The notes beneath the pieces were generated by a model. It was not told where the DNA came from. It searched no databases and saw only the letters and a program-made list of their open reading frames with translations. DNA of 64,000 nt from CAZUCE01 sp964619265 (GTDB lineage Bacteria > Planctomycetota > UBA1135 > GCA-002686595): assembly GCA_964619265.1 (NCBI GenBank), contig CAZUCE010000015.1, positions 42,724 through 106,723 on the forward strand. The letters run 5' to 3'. The translations under genes and the position numbers were made by a program. The number at the start of each line of letters is the position of its first letter. Positions within the stretch are counted from its first letter, which is position 1. Shown here one piece after another: positions 1 through 8,722 of this stretch.

Positions 1-2
1 GC

Positions 3-2060
3 GTCACCGTCGCCAACCGCGCCCCCTCGAGTGGCACCCTCCAGACTCCAGTCTGGGTTGGACTCCACGACGGGACTTTCGACCTTTACGACCAAGAGTC
101 GCCGGCCTCGAACTTCTTCCCGAGCTCCCAAGCCCTCGAGCGCCTCGCCGAAGACGGCAACACCGGTCCGCTCACGGCCGAATTCGAAGCCGCCGGTTTC
201 CCGAACCAAGCGACCCTGGCGGGCGAGCTGACCCCCGGCCCGCTCGAGTCCGGGGAGACGGTCGCCTACGAATTCGAAGTCGATCCAACCAACGCTGCGA
301 ACCGCTATTTCAGCTACGCCTCGATGGTGCTGCCGAGCAACGACGCCTTCGTTGCCAACGGCGACCCGGAGGCCCACCAGCTTTTCGACGCCCGTGGAGC
401 ACTGCTCCTGACCGACTTTACGGTGCTTGGCACGGAAGTGCTTGATGCGGGGACCGAGCTCAACGACGAAGCCACCGACAACACCCCGTTCTTCGGTCAA
501 ACCACCGACGACACGGGTGTCGATGAGAACGGCAACGTGACCCTGCACCCCGGGTTCCTCGCGCCCGATAGCGACGACGCGACCGTCACGATTCTCGAGG
601 ACCCGACGTTCTCGAATGGGGATTTCACCCTTCCGGGCTATCGAGTGTTCGACTTTCGCTTCGAGCTAGTGGACTCCGCAACACCGAGCGGTCGCATCGA
701 AGCCGACCTGGTCGTCAGCGACACGCAGGTCGTCGTCGATGTCGCAGTCGCCGGCCTGTCGGGCCCACTCACCGCGGCAAGTTTCCACGAAGGCGCAGCC
801 GGGGTCGCGGGCCCATCGGTCCTGGACCTCGGAACCGGCATCACCAACGGTTCGGACGGTCAGTCCTCGGTCGCCGGCACCTTCACCATCCCCGGCGGCT
901 TCGCCGAGTCCCTCCGGGCCGGCGACCTCTACGTGAGCTTGCAGACCGCGCTCAACCCTGCCGGTGAAGTGCGCGCACAGCTCAGCGACGATGAAACCTA
1001 CCTGGGGACCATCAGCTCCGCTCAAGCGGTCCCGGCCCCCATCGCGGGCAGCCGAATCCGCATCACAGCCACCAACCGTGCGCCGGAGTTTGGAACCCTG
1101 CTGACGCAGGTCGCCCTCGGTCTACATGACGGCACGTTCGACCTCTACGACCTGGACGCCCCCGCCACCGCGGAACTCGAACGCCTGGCCGAAGACGGCG
1201 CCGATTCGGAGCTGCTCGAGGCCATCGACGCGGCCGTCGCCGACTCGCGCCAGTTGCTGCTCGCCGGCGTTTTGAATCTTGGGTCCCAGATTTCCGGACC
1301 TCTGACTCCGGGTGAGTCGACCTCTACCGTGGTCGCCCTGGATCCCATGAGCGCAGCCACCCGCTACCTGTCCTTTGCCTCGAAAATCCTGCCCAGCAAC
1401 GATGCGTTCCTCGCGAACGACGACCCTCTGATCCACGAGCTGTTCGACGGGGCGGGCACCTTCACGGGCGCGGGGTTCATCATCCCCGGCGCCGACGTCC
1501 GTGACGCTGGCACCGAACTGAACGATGAGTCCAGTACCAGCACGTTCTTCTTCGGACAGACCGATGACGATACCGGCACCCCTGAGGGTTTGAATATCGC
1601 GGTTCATCCAGGCTTTGTGGCCCCCGATCCCGGAGATCCGGCCGTCACGATCCTCGAGGACCCGGAGTTCTTGAACGCGGACTTCACCGCCTCGGGCTAC
1701 GACGCACTTGAGATCCGCATCAGCGAACTAGCCGCTGCCGCTCCCGCAACCGGCGGCATCTTTGCACGCCTCGGCGAAGACGAAGCTTCCTTGGAATATC
1801 AGCTCGACGTCAGCAGTCTTTCGGGCCAGGTCACGCAACTCCGCCTGCATGACGGCCCTGCTGGCACGGCAGGCCCCGTGCTGATCGACCTGTTCGATAC
1901 GATCCTCCTGAATGAAGACAGCCGCCTGATCGCGGCTGGCACCAGGGTCGTCGACGCGGAATTTGTCACGCTGCTGCGTGCCGGCGGTGTCTACGTCAAC
2001 GTGCCCACCGAGCTGAATCCAGACGGCGAAGTACGCGGGCAGCTGCTACTCGACCAGTAA
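3..2060 (+). CDS. Secreted spondin-domain/CHRD-domain repeat protein (5' end outside window)
   Basis: The reading frame is open from base 3 to the TAA at 2058-2060, so the gene starts upstream of the window; a start at the ATG at 324 would cut through a domain. The visible 685 residues form two tandem spondin-N plus CHRD units. Each spondin-type unit has the motifs VGLHDGTFDLYD or LGLHDGTFDLYD, then YFSYAS or YLSFAS, then PSNDAF, then DAGTELNDE, ending in HPGF. Each is followed by a CHRD-like beta domain ending in LNPAGEVRAQL or LNPDGEVRGQL. CHRD and spondin_N domains are extracellular families, so export is inferred; any signal peptide lies outside the window. The substrate or partner is unknown. 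The gene converges on the SRPBCC gene with a 70-bp gap. Confidence 0.9.
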   Translation, partial: VTVANRAPSSGTLQTPVWVGLHDGTFDLYDQESPASNFFPSSQALERLAEDGNTGPLTAEFEAAGFPNQATLAGELTPGPLESGETVAYEFEVDPTNAANRYFSYASMVLPSNDAFVANGDPEAHQLFDARGALLLTDFTVLGTEVLDAGTELNDEATDNTPFFGQTTDDTGVDENGNVTLHPGFLAPDSDDATVTILEDPTFSNGDFTLPGYRVFDFRFELVDSATPSGRIEADLVVSDTQVVVDVAVAGLSGPLTAASFHEGAAGVAGPSVLDLGTGITNGSDGQSSVAGTFTIPGGFAESLRAGDLYVSLQTALNPAGEVRAQLSDDETYLGTISSAQAVPAPIAGSRIRITATNRAPEFGTLLTQVALGLHDGTFDLYDLDAPATAELERLAEDGADSELLEAIDAAVADSRQLLLAGVLNLGSQISGPLTPGESTSTVVALDPMSAATRYLSFASKILPSNDAFLANDDPLIHELFDGAGTFTGAGFIIPGADVRDAGTELNDESSTSTFFFGQTDDDTGTPEGLNIAVHPGFVAPDPGDPAVTILEDPEFLNADFTASGYDALEIRISELAAAAPATGGIFARLGEDEASLEYQLDVSSLSGQVTQLRLHDGPAGTAGPVLIDLFDTILLNEDSRLIAAGTRVVDAEFVTLLRAGGVYVNVPTELNPDGEVRGQLLLDQ

Positions 2061-2130
2061 GCCACGTTGGAGCGGGGCTGGGCCGCGAGCCTCCGCGCAC
2101 CGGCCGGAGCTGTTGTCAGATCCGCCTCGG

Positions 2131-2700
2131 CTAACGCCCAGTCAGCTGCGCCCGCAGCTCGAGAACCTCGCCATCCAGTCCCCAGTGCTCGCTACGGCTC
2201 TGTTTCGGGGACGCAAAGCTGAACAAGGAGATCATCTTCAAGATGAAGCGGTACTTCCATGCGGGGCGCCGGCCTTCCACGGTCGCCTTCAAGACCTCGG
2301 TGATCAAGGCACCTCCCTGGCTCATCTGCTTGGCGGTTCGAGTTCCCACCGGAACTTCCTCGGAGGTCAGCGTGTACTCGACCCCGCCGTCCACCTCCCG
2401 CAAGTCGTGGGCTACTCGACACAACGGATCATCGAAGTTGGTGAACAGGAACGTCGTCACGTAGCGGTGCGGGGCTTCGAATTCGAGAACTTCCCCGACA
2501 ACGCCGGTGTACTTGCCGTCCGGAGTCCGCATGCGCATCGGGGCACCCGGAGCCAAGCGAGTGGTATGCAACACGGAATTGAAGAAGAACGGCTGCACGA
2601 CGCCGGCTTCGGTCAGAGTGTTCCAAACAGCCTGAATCGGAGCCTCGATGCGGATGCTGTGGACGAAACGGCTCGTTTCGGATTCGTCGTTCTCGCTCAT
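2131..2700 (-). CDS. SRPBCC (AHSA1/START-like) family protein
   Basis: A 189-residue cytoplasmic protein. The N-terminal part has the usual SRPBCC signature: RIEAPIQAVWNTLTEAG near residues 17-33, then a helix-grip beta sheet with the PDGKYTGVVGEVLEFEAP and TFLFTNFDDP strands. This fold binds hydrophobic ligands or acts as an Hsp90-activator-like domain. The last 50 residues (KYRFILKMISLFSF) are amphipathic, longer than the minimal domain and without an assigned role. No signal peptide is seen. The gene is divergent from the VOC gene across about 180 bp. A substrate cannot be read from the sequence. The family call is confident and the function is open. Confidence 0.85.
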   Translation of the reverse strand: MSENDESETSRFVHSIRIEAPIQAVWNTLTEAGVVQPFFFNSVLHTTRLAPGAPMRMRTPDGKYTGVVGEVLEFEAPHRYVTTFLFTNFDDPLCRVAHDLREVDGGVEYTLTSEEVPVGTRTAKQMSQGGALITEVLKATVEGRRPAWKYRFILKMISLFSFASPKQSRSEHWGLDGEVLELRAQLTGR

Positions 2701-2878
2701 GGATCACAAAAGCTAAGGCCGGGGCTTGAGATGGAAGACCCAGGCGGTGGCTCTCTTAGAGAGACCCCCCTTTGTAGACGAGAGGGATTCGCCGGGACTC
2801 CTTCGCGAGCTTATAGGTACCTCGAGACGAACGACAGGCGGTTTCCTTCGACTCCTGCTCGAGCCCGCGACCGGTAGA

Positions 2879-3325
2879 ATGGCCCGGATCATGGGCCAGG
2901 TCAGCTTGATTTCCCTGATCGTCGCGGATTACGACGAAGCCATCGCGTTCTTCACTGACTTGCTCGAATTTGAGTTGGTCGAAGACTCACCTTCGGTCAG
3001 CACCCACACCGGTACGGCCAAGCGATGGGTGATCGTGCGGCCCCCGGGCGCCGAAACCGGGGTCCTGCTTTCAAAAGCCGAGGGGGAGGTCCAACGCGCT
3101 GCGATCGGGGATCAGTTCGCGGGGCGCGTCGGTCTTTTCTACACCGTCGACGAGTTCGATCGCCTGTACGCCAAACTGAAAGCCGGCGGCGTCGAATTTC
3201 TGACCGAAGCGCGCGACGAACCCTACGGGCGGGTTGCGGTTTTCCGCGACCTGGCCGGAAACCGGTGGGACTTGCTCGGCCCCCATCCGAACCGGACCGG
3301 CCGCGACGAGACCCGCCAACCGTAA
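2879..3325 (+). CDS. VOC (glyoxalase/bleomycin-resistance) family protein
   Basis: About 148 residues with the classical beta-alpha-beta-beta-beta VOC layout. The first module begins SLISLIVADYDEAIAFFTD and the second begins GLFYTVDEFDRLYAKLKAGG, ending in AVFRDLAGNRWDLL. Such proteins act as metal-dependent lyases, dioxygenases or binding proteins on small molecules. The open frame continues 5' to 2726, but that extension is arginine-rich and not protein-like. I chose ATG 2879; ATG 2891 (protein starting MGQVSLIS) is an equally good start. It is a stand-alone gene between divergent and convergent neighbours, and its substrate is unknown. Confidence 0.82.
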   Translation: MARIMGQVSLISLIVADYDEAIAFFTDLLEFELVEDSPSVSTHTGTAKRWVIVRPPGAETGVLLSKAEGEVQRAAIGDQFAGRVGLFYTVDEFDRLYAKLKAGGVEFLTEARDEPYGRVAVFRDLAGNRWDLLGPHPNRTGRDETRQP

Positions 3326-3455
3326 CGGACACGATCTGGACTCCGGCGGTCGAGCGAGCCCTAAGGCGGGACCGCTCTCAGAGCCCGGAGGCCAAGTCAG
3401 CTGAGGCGGACGGGCGCCCGAGGGTCCTGCGGCGCCCGCGACCAGCCGAAACGCT

Positions 3456-4025
3456 CTAGCCTTCCAGCGGCAAGCGATAGCGCAGCGTGATCACGAACTG
3501 CACTTCCTGATCGCGAAGGCCGAGCCCGACCAGAGGGTCTTCTTCATCGCTCGCCTCGTCGACCACGTCCTCGACCTCATACACCATCGCAATCGGCTCG
3601 TCCTCTTCGAACGTGTGCAGGGCGTAGGCCATTTCGACCTCGACGGCCCCGTCGATGCAGGACTGGCGCCAAGCATGCGGACGGGGCCAATCCCCTTGGG
3701 ACCCGGCGGGGCCGAACGACTCGTCGAGATCGATCTGCATCCCGAACGTCGCGCCGTCATGTCCGTCGTTGAAGGCCGTGGCGGCCCGGCGCAGGAGCGT
3801 GCGGGCCTCCAAGTGGTCCAGATGACCCTCGAGGCTATCGAGCGGAGCCGCGAAGACCTTGTCGTCCCGGTGCAGCGCGCGTAGTTCGTCGGGGTGGCCG
3901 TCGCTCAGGAACTCCTCGAGGGCGTCGTACAAGAGCTCGAGGTCCCCGGGGCCGCAAACCCGCAAGTTGGAGAGCTCTTCGTGATCGAAGGCGGCTTGGA
4001 TTGAGATTCGGGCGTCGGCGGACAT
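3456..4025 (-). CDS. Hypothetical protein, acidic, no recognised domain
   Basis: A 189-residue acidic protein (MSADARIS...YRLPLEG) that I do not recognise. Acidic stretches occur throughout, for example EDVVDEASDEEDPLVG near residues 152-167. There is no signal peptide, membrane segment or cysteine motif. The alternating hydrophobic pattern in the second half (AVEVEMAYALHTFEE, EVQFVITLRYRL) suggests beta strands. It lies 174 bp upstream of the cytochrome c peroxidase gene on the same strand and converges on the VOC gene. Codon use with G/C-rich third positions and the clean frame support a real gene. No function is proposed. Confidence 0.7.
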   Translation of the reverse strand: MSADARISIQAAFDHEELSNLRVCGPGDLELLYDALEEFLSDGHPDELRALHRDDKVFAAPLDSLEGHLDHLEARTLLRRAATAFNDGHDGATFGMQIDLDESFGPAGSQGDWPRPHAWRQSCIDGAVEVEMAYALHTFEEDEPIAMVYEVEDVVDEASDEEDPLVGLGLRDQEVQFVITLRYRLPLEG

Positions 4026-4199
4026 TGGATCGCTTTGGCAGGGGGGAGTTCGAGCGAGGAAGTATCCGCGTCCGCTCCGCCAACCGCAACGCGCGACGGA
4101 CGAATCTGGTCAGGGGCTGGAGCTCCGGAACGCCGGCCAGCCTGGCCTACCGGCCGGGATGACCTACGGATCCGGCAAGCCCAGGACCAGCAGACCTGC

Positions 4200-5456
4200 C
4201 TAGGGCCGCTTCCCCCAGCGGGGCTCCGCAAGCTGGCCCTGCAGGCTGCGCAGGAATTCGGCCAAGTCGCCAATCTCCTCGTCCGAGAGGTTCAGCGGCT
4301 CGAGCTCGAACTCGGCGCCCTCAAGCAACGGGCTAGCGCCCTCCAGGGTCGAGTAGAAGCGCACCGCATCCTCGAGCGAATCCACGTAGCCCTCATGGAA
4401 GTAGCCGCCAGGGCGGTTCAGGACACGCAAACTCGCGGTACGGAAACGGCCTGCACGAGAGCTCGGCTCGGGGAATTCAGCGTCTTCGGCCCGCTCGTCG
4501 GCGAACCCGCTATCCATCCGAAAGGGCGAGCGATGCAAACGCTCGAGACCCAACTGGCGACCGGGCTCGAACGCGCCGGGATCCACGCGCGGCACGCGGG
4601 TGTCTCGATAGGCCAAGTCCGTGAAGAACGGACCCGAATGGCAGCGGACACAGTCGGCTCGGCCGAAGAACAGCTCGAGGCCGCGGCGCGCCGAGGGCGA
4701 CAGGTGCTCGCTCTGCTCCTCGCGCCCGGCGCGCACGTCTTCGACGAACAGGTCGAACGGAGCCGGGCCCGTCACCAGCCGCCGCTGGAAGGCCTCGACA
4801 GCCTTGCCCATGTCGACGAACACGGAGGTCACCGCGGCCTGGTCGGCCTCGTTCATGGTCACCCAGGCACGGTGATGGCTGTGGCCCTCGTGATAGGGCA
4901 CGGGCTTGGCCTGCTTGGGAAAGCGCTCGGGATCGGAAACGTCCGGAAGCGGGCCAAACAGCTCCTCGAAAGGCTCGCGCAAATCCGCGCGGCTCGAGAT
5001 CCGGTGCACGAAGCCCGTCCGGCTGCCGTCCTGCTCGGTGATGTCTTCGTAGGGGCCCAGCGCCTGACTCCAGAGGCTGTCGGCGCGCCCGTCCCAGCCG
5101 AACTCTTGGTAGTAGGCGACGTTGAGCAGCGTCGGGACCCGGCGCCGCACAGCCTCCGGCCCGCGGAAATCCATCGACCCGTTCGTGAACGCGCGCTCCG
5201 GCGGATGGCAATTCGCGCAGGAGGTGACGCCGGCATAGGAGAGCTTGCGGTCGTAGAACAGCTTCCGCCCCAGCTCGGCGGCCCGCTCGTCGTCCGCGTA
5301 GCGGTTGCCAGGACTCGGCGGCAGGTCCGGGAGCGGCGAAGCCGCCAGGGCACCGGCGCGGGCTTCCGGAGAAAGCGGGGCGGGCGCGACATCGTCGGTG
5401 TCTCCAAGGAACGCGACGATCGGCAAGAGCAGGGGGCTGAGGGCTATCCAGGTCAT
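4200..5456 (-). CDS. Di-heme cytochrome c peroxidase (CcpA/MauG family), exported
   Basis: A 418-residue exported protein: the N-terminus is hydrophobic (IALSPLLLPIVAFLG), followed by the mature chain. There are two c-type heme motifs, CANCH near residue 79 and CVRCH near 270, as in bacterial di-heme peroxidases that reduce H2O2 in the periplasm and in MauG-type enzymes. Between them are the family signatures RRRVPTLLNVAYYQEFGWDG and, late in the protein, RTASLRVLNRPGGYFHEGY, followed by SLEDAVRFY. The expected second-heme environment is therefore intact. It is transcribed away from the PilZ gene. Whether it is a peroxidase or a MauG-like oxidase cannot be decided from the sequence. Confidence 0.9.
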   Translation of the reverse strand: MTWIALSPLLLPIVAFLGDTDDVAPAPLSPEARAGALAASPLPDLPPSPGNRYADDERAAELGRKLFYDRKLSYAGVTSCANCHPPERAFTNGSMDFRGPEAVRRRVPTLLNVAYYQEFGWDGRADSLWSQALGPYEDITEQDGSRTGFVHRISSRADLREPFEELFGPLPDVSDPERFPKQAKPVPYHEGHSHHRAWVTMNEADQAAVTSVFVDMGKAVEAFQRRLVTGPAPFDLFVEDVRAGREEQSEHLSPSARRGLELFFGRADCVRCHSGPFFTDLAYRDTRVPRVDPGAFEPGRQLGLERLHRSPFRMDSGFADERAEDAEFPEPSSRAGRFRTASLRVLNRPGGYFHEGYVDSLEDAVRFYSTLEGASPLLEGAEFELEPLNLSDEEIGDLAEFLRSLQGQLAEPRWGKRP

Positions 5457-5670
5457 GGGGAAGCCAACCTACGGGAAGGCCGTGCTTCGTGCGACACAGG
5501 TTTGCCCCCCCAGACAGGCCGCGCCCCAATGGCGGCCGGGAAGCCGCTGGCGGGGGGATCCAGACCTCGTCCGCGGGGTCTCCTCGAGGGGCCAAACAGC
5601 CCGGCGAGCGACCCTTCGATTCCCAGGAAATTCCCTCCAGTCGCCCGCCCGGGCCCGACGAAAAGCCGGA

Positions 5671-5677
5671 GAGGAGG
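5671..5677 (+). promoter_or_regulatory. Strong Shine-Dalgarno that fixes a GTG start
   Basis: GAGGAGG at 5671-5677 lies 7 nt before GTG 5685. It identifies that GTG as the start of the PilZ gene, although the frame stays open far upstream through the antisense of the cytochrome gene. Confidence 0.75.
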
Positions 5678-5684
5678 TTCCCTA

Positions 5685-6401
5685 GTGCTCCAACACACCG
5701 AAACGGCCAATACCGTAGACACCCTGATCCGCGCCATCCTCGCTCCCGAGGGCGGCGATGAGAGCTTCACAAGTTCCGACTGCCGCATCGAGCTGGCCCG
5801 CGAATCCGCGCTCGTGCGCGTTGAGTTCCCGCTGCGTCACTCACCGCTGCTCAGCATCGGCCAGCGCTGCCGGCTCCAACTGGATCGCGGCGATGATATC
5901 GGAGTTTTCGACGCTCCGGCCAAGGCCATCTCCTGGCGTGTAGGTGCCGAATCGTGCACCTACGAATTGCACGTCGAGAACAGCAATGCGCTTCAACTTG
6001 CCGAGCTGGTGGGCGTTCGCAAGGACGAACGCGTGCGCGTCGACTACCGGGACCCGGTACGCGCCGGAGTTTCCTCGCCCGACGGAATCTCACGAAGGGA
6101 AGGACACCTGTTCGACCTGTCACGAGAGGGCTGCGCGATCCTGTTTGAAGGCGAAGAGCCCTGGATGCTCGACCACCAGAATCCCCTGCTCGTGCACCTC
6201 GAGCTGTTCCCCGGCGAGCCATTGCTCGTCATCAGCGCCGGAGTCCGCAGTCGCCGGGTCAGCGGGCTGACCGTCGTCCACGGCTTTCGGCTCAATCTCG
6301 ACGAGGACGATTCTCGCTTGACCTCGCGCGCTGACTACGAAGACCAGCTGGAGCGCTTTCTCATCCTGCGCGCCCGCGAGGTCGAGATGCGCCGCGGCTG
6401 A
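5685..6401 (+). CDS. PilZ-domain protein (probable c-di-GMP effector)
   Basis: 238 residues from GTG 5685. The N-terminal half (about residues 1-115) resembles the YcgR-type flanking beta-barrel domain (VRVEFPLRHSPLLSIGQRC). The C-terminal half is PilZ-like: arginines in DGISRREGH, then DLSREGCAILF, which fits the (D/N)xSxxG c-di-GMP loop. The first PilZ motif (RxxxR) is not perfectly spaced, so binding needs testing. No membrane segment is seen. The long upstream open frame is only the mirror of the cytochrome gene. A GGDEF protein 6 kb away offers a source of the ligand. Confidence 0.8.
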   Translation: MLQHTETANTVDTLIRAILAPEGGDESFTSSDCRIELARESALVRVEFPLRHSPLLSIGQRCRLQLDRGDDIGVFDAPAKAISWRVGAESCTYELHVENSNALQLAELVGVRKDERVRVDYRDPVRAGVSSPDGISRREGHLFDLSREGCAILFEGEEPWMLDHQNPLLVHLELFPGEPLLVISAGVRSRRVSGLTVVHGFRLNLDEDDSRLTSRADYEDQLERFLILRAREVEMRRG

Positions 6402-6667
6402 CGGAATCCCGAGGCCGCCCGCGGGACAAAAAGGGGGCGCGCCAGCCCTTGGTCCGGGTTCCCCCTCCGGTCCACGACTGACGCGCCCTCGGCTTCTCGT
6501 GCCCCCTCTTACGCGCGAGCGACGATCCGTTTTCAAAACTCCAGGATCTCTTCGTGAAGCCCGCGGAAGGGCCCGAGAACCGTATCCTCAGAGGGGTGGA
6601 CCCCGATTTCAGCCTCCCGCCCACGCGTGGCCCAAGAGTCACGACCCCTGGCCGCAGCCCCGGGTGG

Positions 6668-8704
6668 ATGCGCCGGATCGCGCTCAGCCTCGCCACCCTC
6701 GCGTGCACCGGTTGTGGCCGGCAGCCGGCGCCTTCCGATCCCAGGGACGCCGCGGGCGGTAGCCCTAGCGCCGCGGAGAATCCGGCTTCCGTGGAATCTC
6801 CCTCGGCGACGGCCGGAGGTGCGGAAGGCCTGCCGGCTACGGCCAAGCTCTCGATCGACCGAGCGATGCGGGAGAACCTCCGCGCTCCCAGGCATCCCTC
6901 CGATGGCGGCGGACAGGCCGTCCGGGTGCTCCGCGAGAACGAGCCGGAGAGCGCGGTGGTCGGCGAGCGCCGGCGCTTCGAATTCCGCTTCGAAGTCGGT
7001 CCGGCGGGGATTTCACCGGGTGGTTTGATCACCTTGCAGGTCCCTCCCTTTTGGTTTTGGAGCTCGCCCCAAACGCTCAGCCCAGCCCAGCCCGGCTTCA
7101 CAACGGTGCGCGGCCCGATCGGCGCTGACCTGCAAGCCAAGCAAATCGATCAACAGCTGCTGGGAATCGAAGTTCGCGGACGCGGCCTGGACCCCGGTGA
7201 ACTCGTCCACATCGTTTACGGCGACGCGCAAGCGGGCAATGACCGTGGACTCGCACGAGTCGACCGCTACGCCGAAGCAGCTTCGGTGTTCCATTTCGCG
7301 GTCGACGGCGACGGCGACGGAGTCCGTGAGCTGTGCTTGAACAACCCGTCGATCGAGATTCTTGCGGATCGTCCCGCGCGCCTGATCCTCACGCTGGAAA
7401 GTACGGCGCGCCAGGGCGATGACGTCCGGCTCACCCTCGCGTTGCTCGATGCGTTCGGCAGCCTTGGCTCCGACTTTTCGGGGCAGGTCCAACTCGAATC
7501 CGAGCCCTCCGGCTGGGAGCTACCCCCCTTGGAGACCTTCGAGACCGGCCAGCCAGCAACGCGCACGCTGCGTTTGCCGGCCCCTCCCAGTGGAACCTGG
7601 CGCGTGCTGGCCAAGGCCTTCGACGGGAGTGGGGCGACGCCCTTCGACGCCGTGCGTTCGAACCCTCTGCGAATCAGCGACGCACCTAACCTGGTGTGGA
7701 TCGACCTGCACGGACACTCCGCCCTGTCGGACGGCACTGGCTCGCCCGAGCAGTTCTTCCACTACGCGCGCGACGTAGCCCAACTCGACGCTGTCGCCCT
7801 GACCGACCACGACGCTTGGGGGCTGCCGCTGCTCTCCCAGCACCCCGAGCTGGTGGCTACGATCGACGCTGCCGCGCAAGCCGCCACTCGACCCGGCGAG
7901 TTCCTCGCCTTCTCCGGCTTCGAGTGGACCTCGTGGATCCACGGGCACCGGCACGTCGTGTACTTCGACGGTCCGCTGGAAATTCACTCCTCCCTCGACG
8001 AGTCCTCCGACACCCCGGGTGAACTTGAGGAGGCCGTGCGCGGCCGAAACGCGCTGATCATCCCCCACCACCCGGCCGGCGGACCGATCCCCGTCGATTG
8101 GAGCTTCCTCCCCGACCCCCAGCTCACGCCGGTCGTCGAGATCTGCTCCGTGCACGGTTCCTCGGAAAGCTCCACCGATCCCCAGCGGATCTACTCGGCC
8201 GTGCCGGGGCATTTCGTGCGCGACGCTCTCGGCGCCGGGCACCGCTACGGCTTGATCGGATCGGGTGATTCCCACGATGGACACCCCGGGCTACCCCAAC
8301 TCGTCGCGCCATGCGGCGGGCTTGCGGCGGTCATGTGCGAAGAGCTCACTCCAGAGGCCCTGCTCGAAGCCCTGCGCGCGCGCCGGGTGTACGCAACCTC
8401 CGGCGAGCGCATTGTGCTGCGCACCAACCTCGCCGGCTTGCCCATGGGTTCTTCCATCCCGGCCAGCTCGCTGAGCGAGGGCGGCGCCCTTTTCCTTGAG
8501 ATCATCGGAACGAATCCGCTGACGCTCCTCGAAGTCATCGGACCCGAAGGCGTCCTGGCTCACGAAGATCTCGCCGGTGTGCCTGAATTCCGGGGGGCCT
8601 TCGAAGTGCCCGCGCTCGAGGCTGGGACTTGGCTGTTTGTGCGAATTTTGCAGCAGGACCGGACCCAAGCTTGGTCGAGTCCGTTTTGGATTGTCGAAGG
8701 CTGA
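6668..8704 (+). CDS. PHP-domain metallohydrolase, exported lipoprotein-like (CehA/McbA-type)
   Basis: I start at ATG 6668, which gives MRRIALSLATLACTGCG, a signal peptide with a weak lipobox; ATG 6554 would add 38 residues of unlikely sequence. The protein has about 678 residues. The first 340 or so form beta-rich domains (PFWFWSS, IVYGDAQAG, GSGATPFDA). The C-terminal half is a PHP phosphoesterase domain with the metal ligands in order: DLHGHSALSDGTGSPE, ALTDHD, HGHRHVVYF, IIPHHPAG and GSGDSHDGHPG. PHP enzymes of this group hydrolyse phosphate or related esters with a multinuclear metal site. An extracytoplasmic role is inferred. The gene converges on the sulfatase-fold lipoprotein gene with an 18-bp gap. 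Confidence 0.85.
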   Translation: MRRIALSLATLACTGCGRQPAPSDPRDAAGGSPSAAENPASVESPSATAGGAEGLPATAKLSIDRAMRENLRAPRHPSDGGGQAVRVLRENEPESAVVGERRRFEFRFEVGPAGISPGGLITLQVPPFWFWSSPQTLSPAQPGFTTVRGPIGADLQAKQIDQQLLGIEVRGRGLDPGELVHIVYGDAQAGNDRGLARVDRYAEAASVFHFAVDGDGDGVRELCLNNPSIEILADRPARLILTLESTARQGDDVRLTLALLDAFGSLGSDFSGQVQLESEPSGWELPPLETFETGQPATRTLRLPAPPSGTWRVLAKAFDGSGATPFDAVRSNPLRISDAPNLVWIDLHGHSALSDGTGSPEQFFHYARDVAQLDAVALTDHDAWGLPLLSQHPELVATIDAAAQAATRPGEFLAFSGFEWTSWIHGHRHVVYFDGPLEIHSSLDESSDTPGELEEAVRGRNALIIPHHPAGGPIPVDWSFLPDPQLTPVVEICSVHGSSESSTDPQRIYSAVPGHFVRDALGAGHRYGLIGSGDSHDGHPGLPQLVAPCGGLAAVMCEELTPEALLEALRARRVYATSGERIVLRTNLAGLPMGSSIPASSLSEGGALFLEIIGTNPLTLLEVIGPEGVLAHEDLAGVPEFRGAFEVPALEAGTWLFVRILQQDRTQAWSSPFWIVEG

Positions 8705-8722
8705 GGTTCCGGTTCCGCGCGG

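Noticed and set aside
4035..5684. Long plus-strand open frame before the PilZ gene
   Set aside because: It is the mirror of the cytochrome c peroxidase gene, which has heme motifs; the true PilZ start is the GTG at 5685 with a strong ribosome site.
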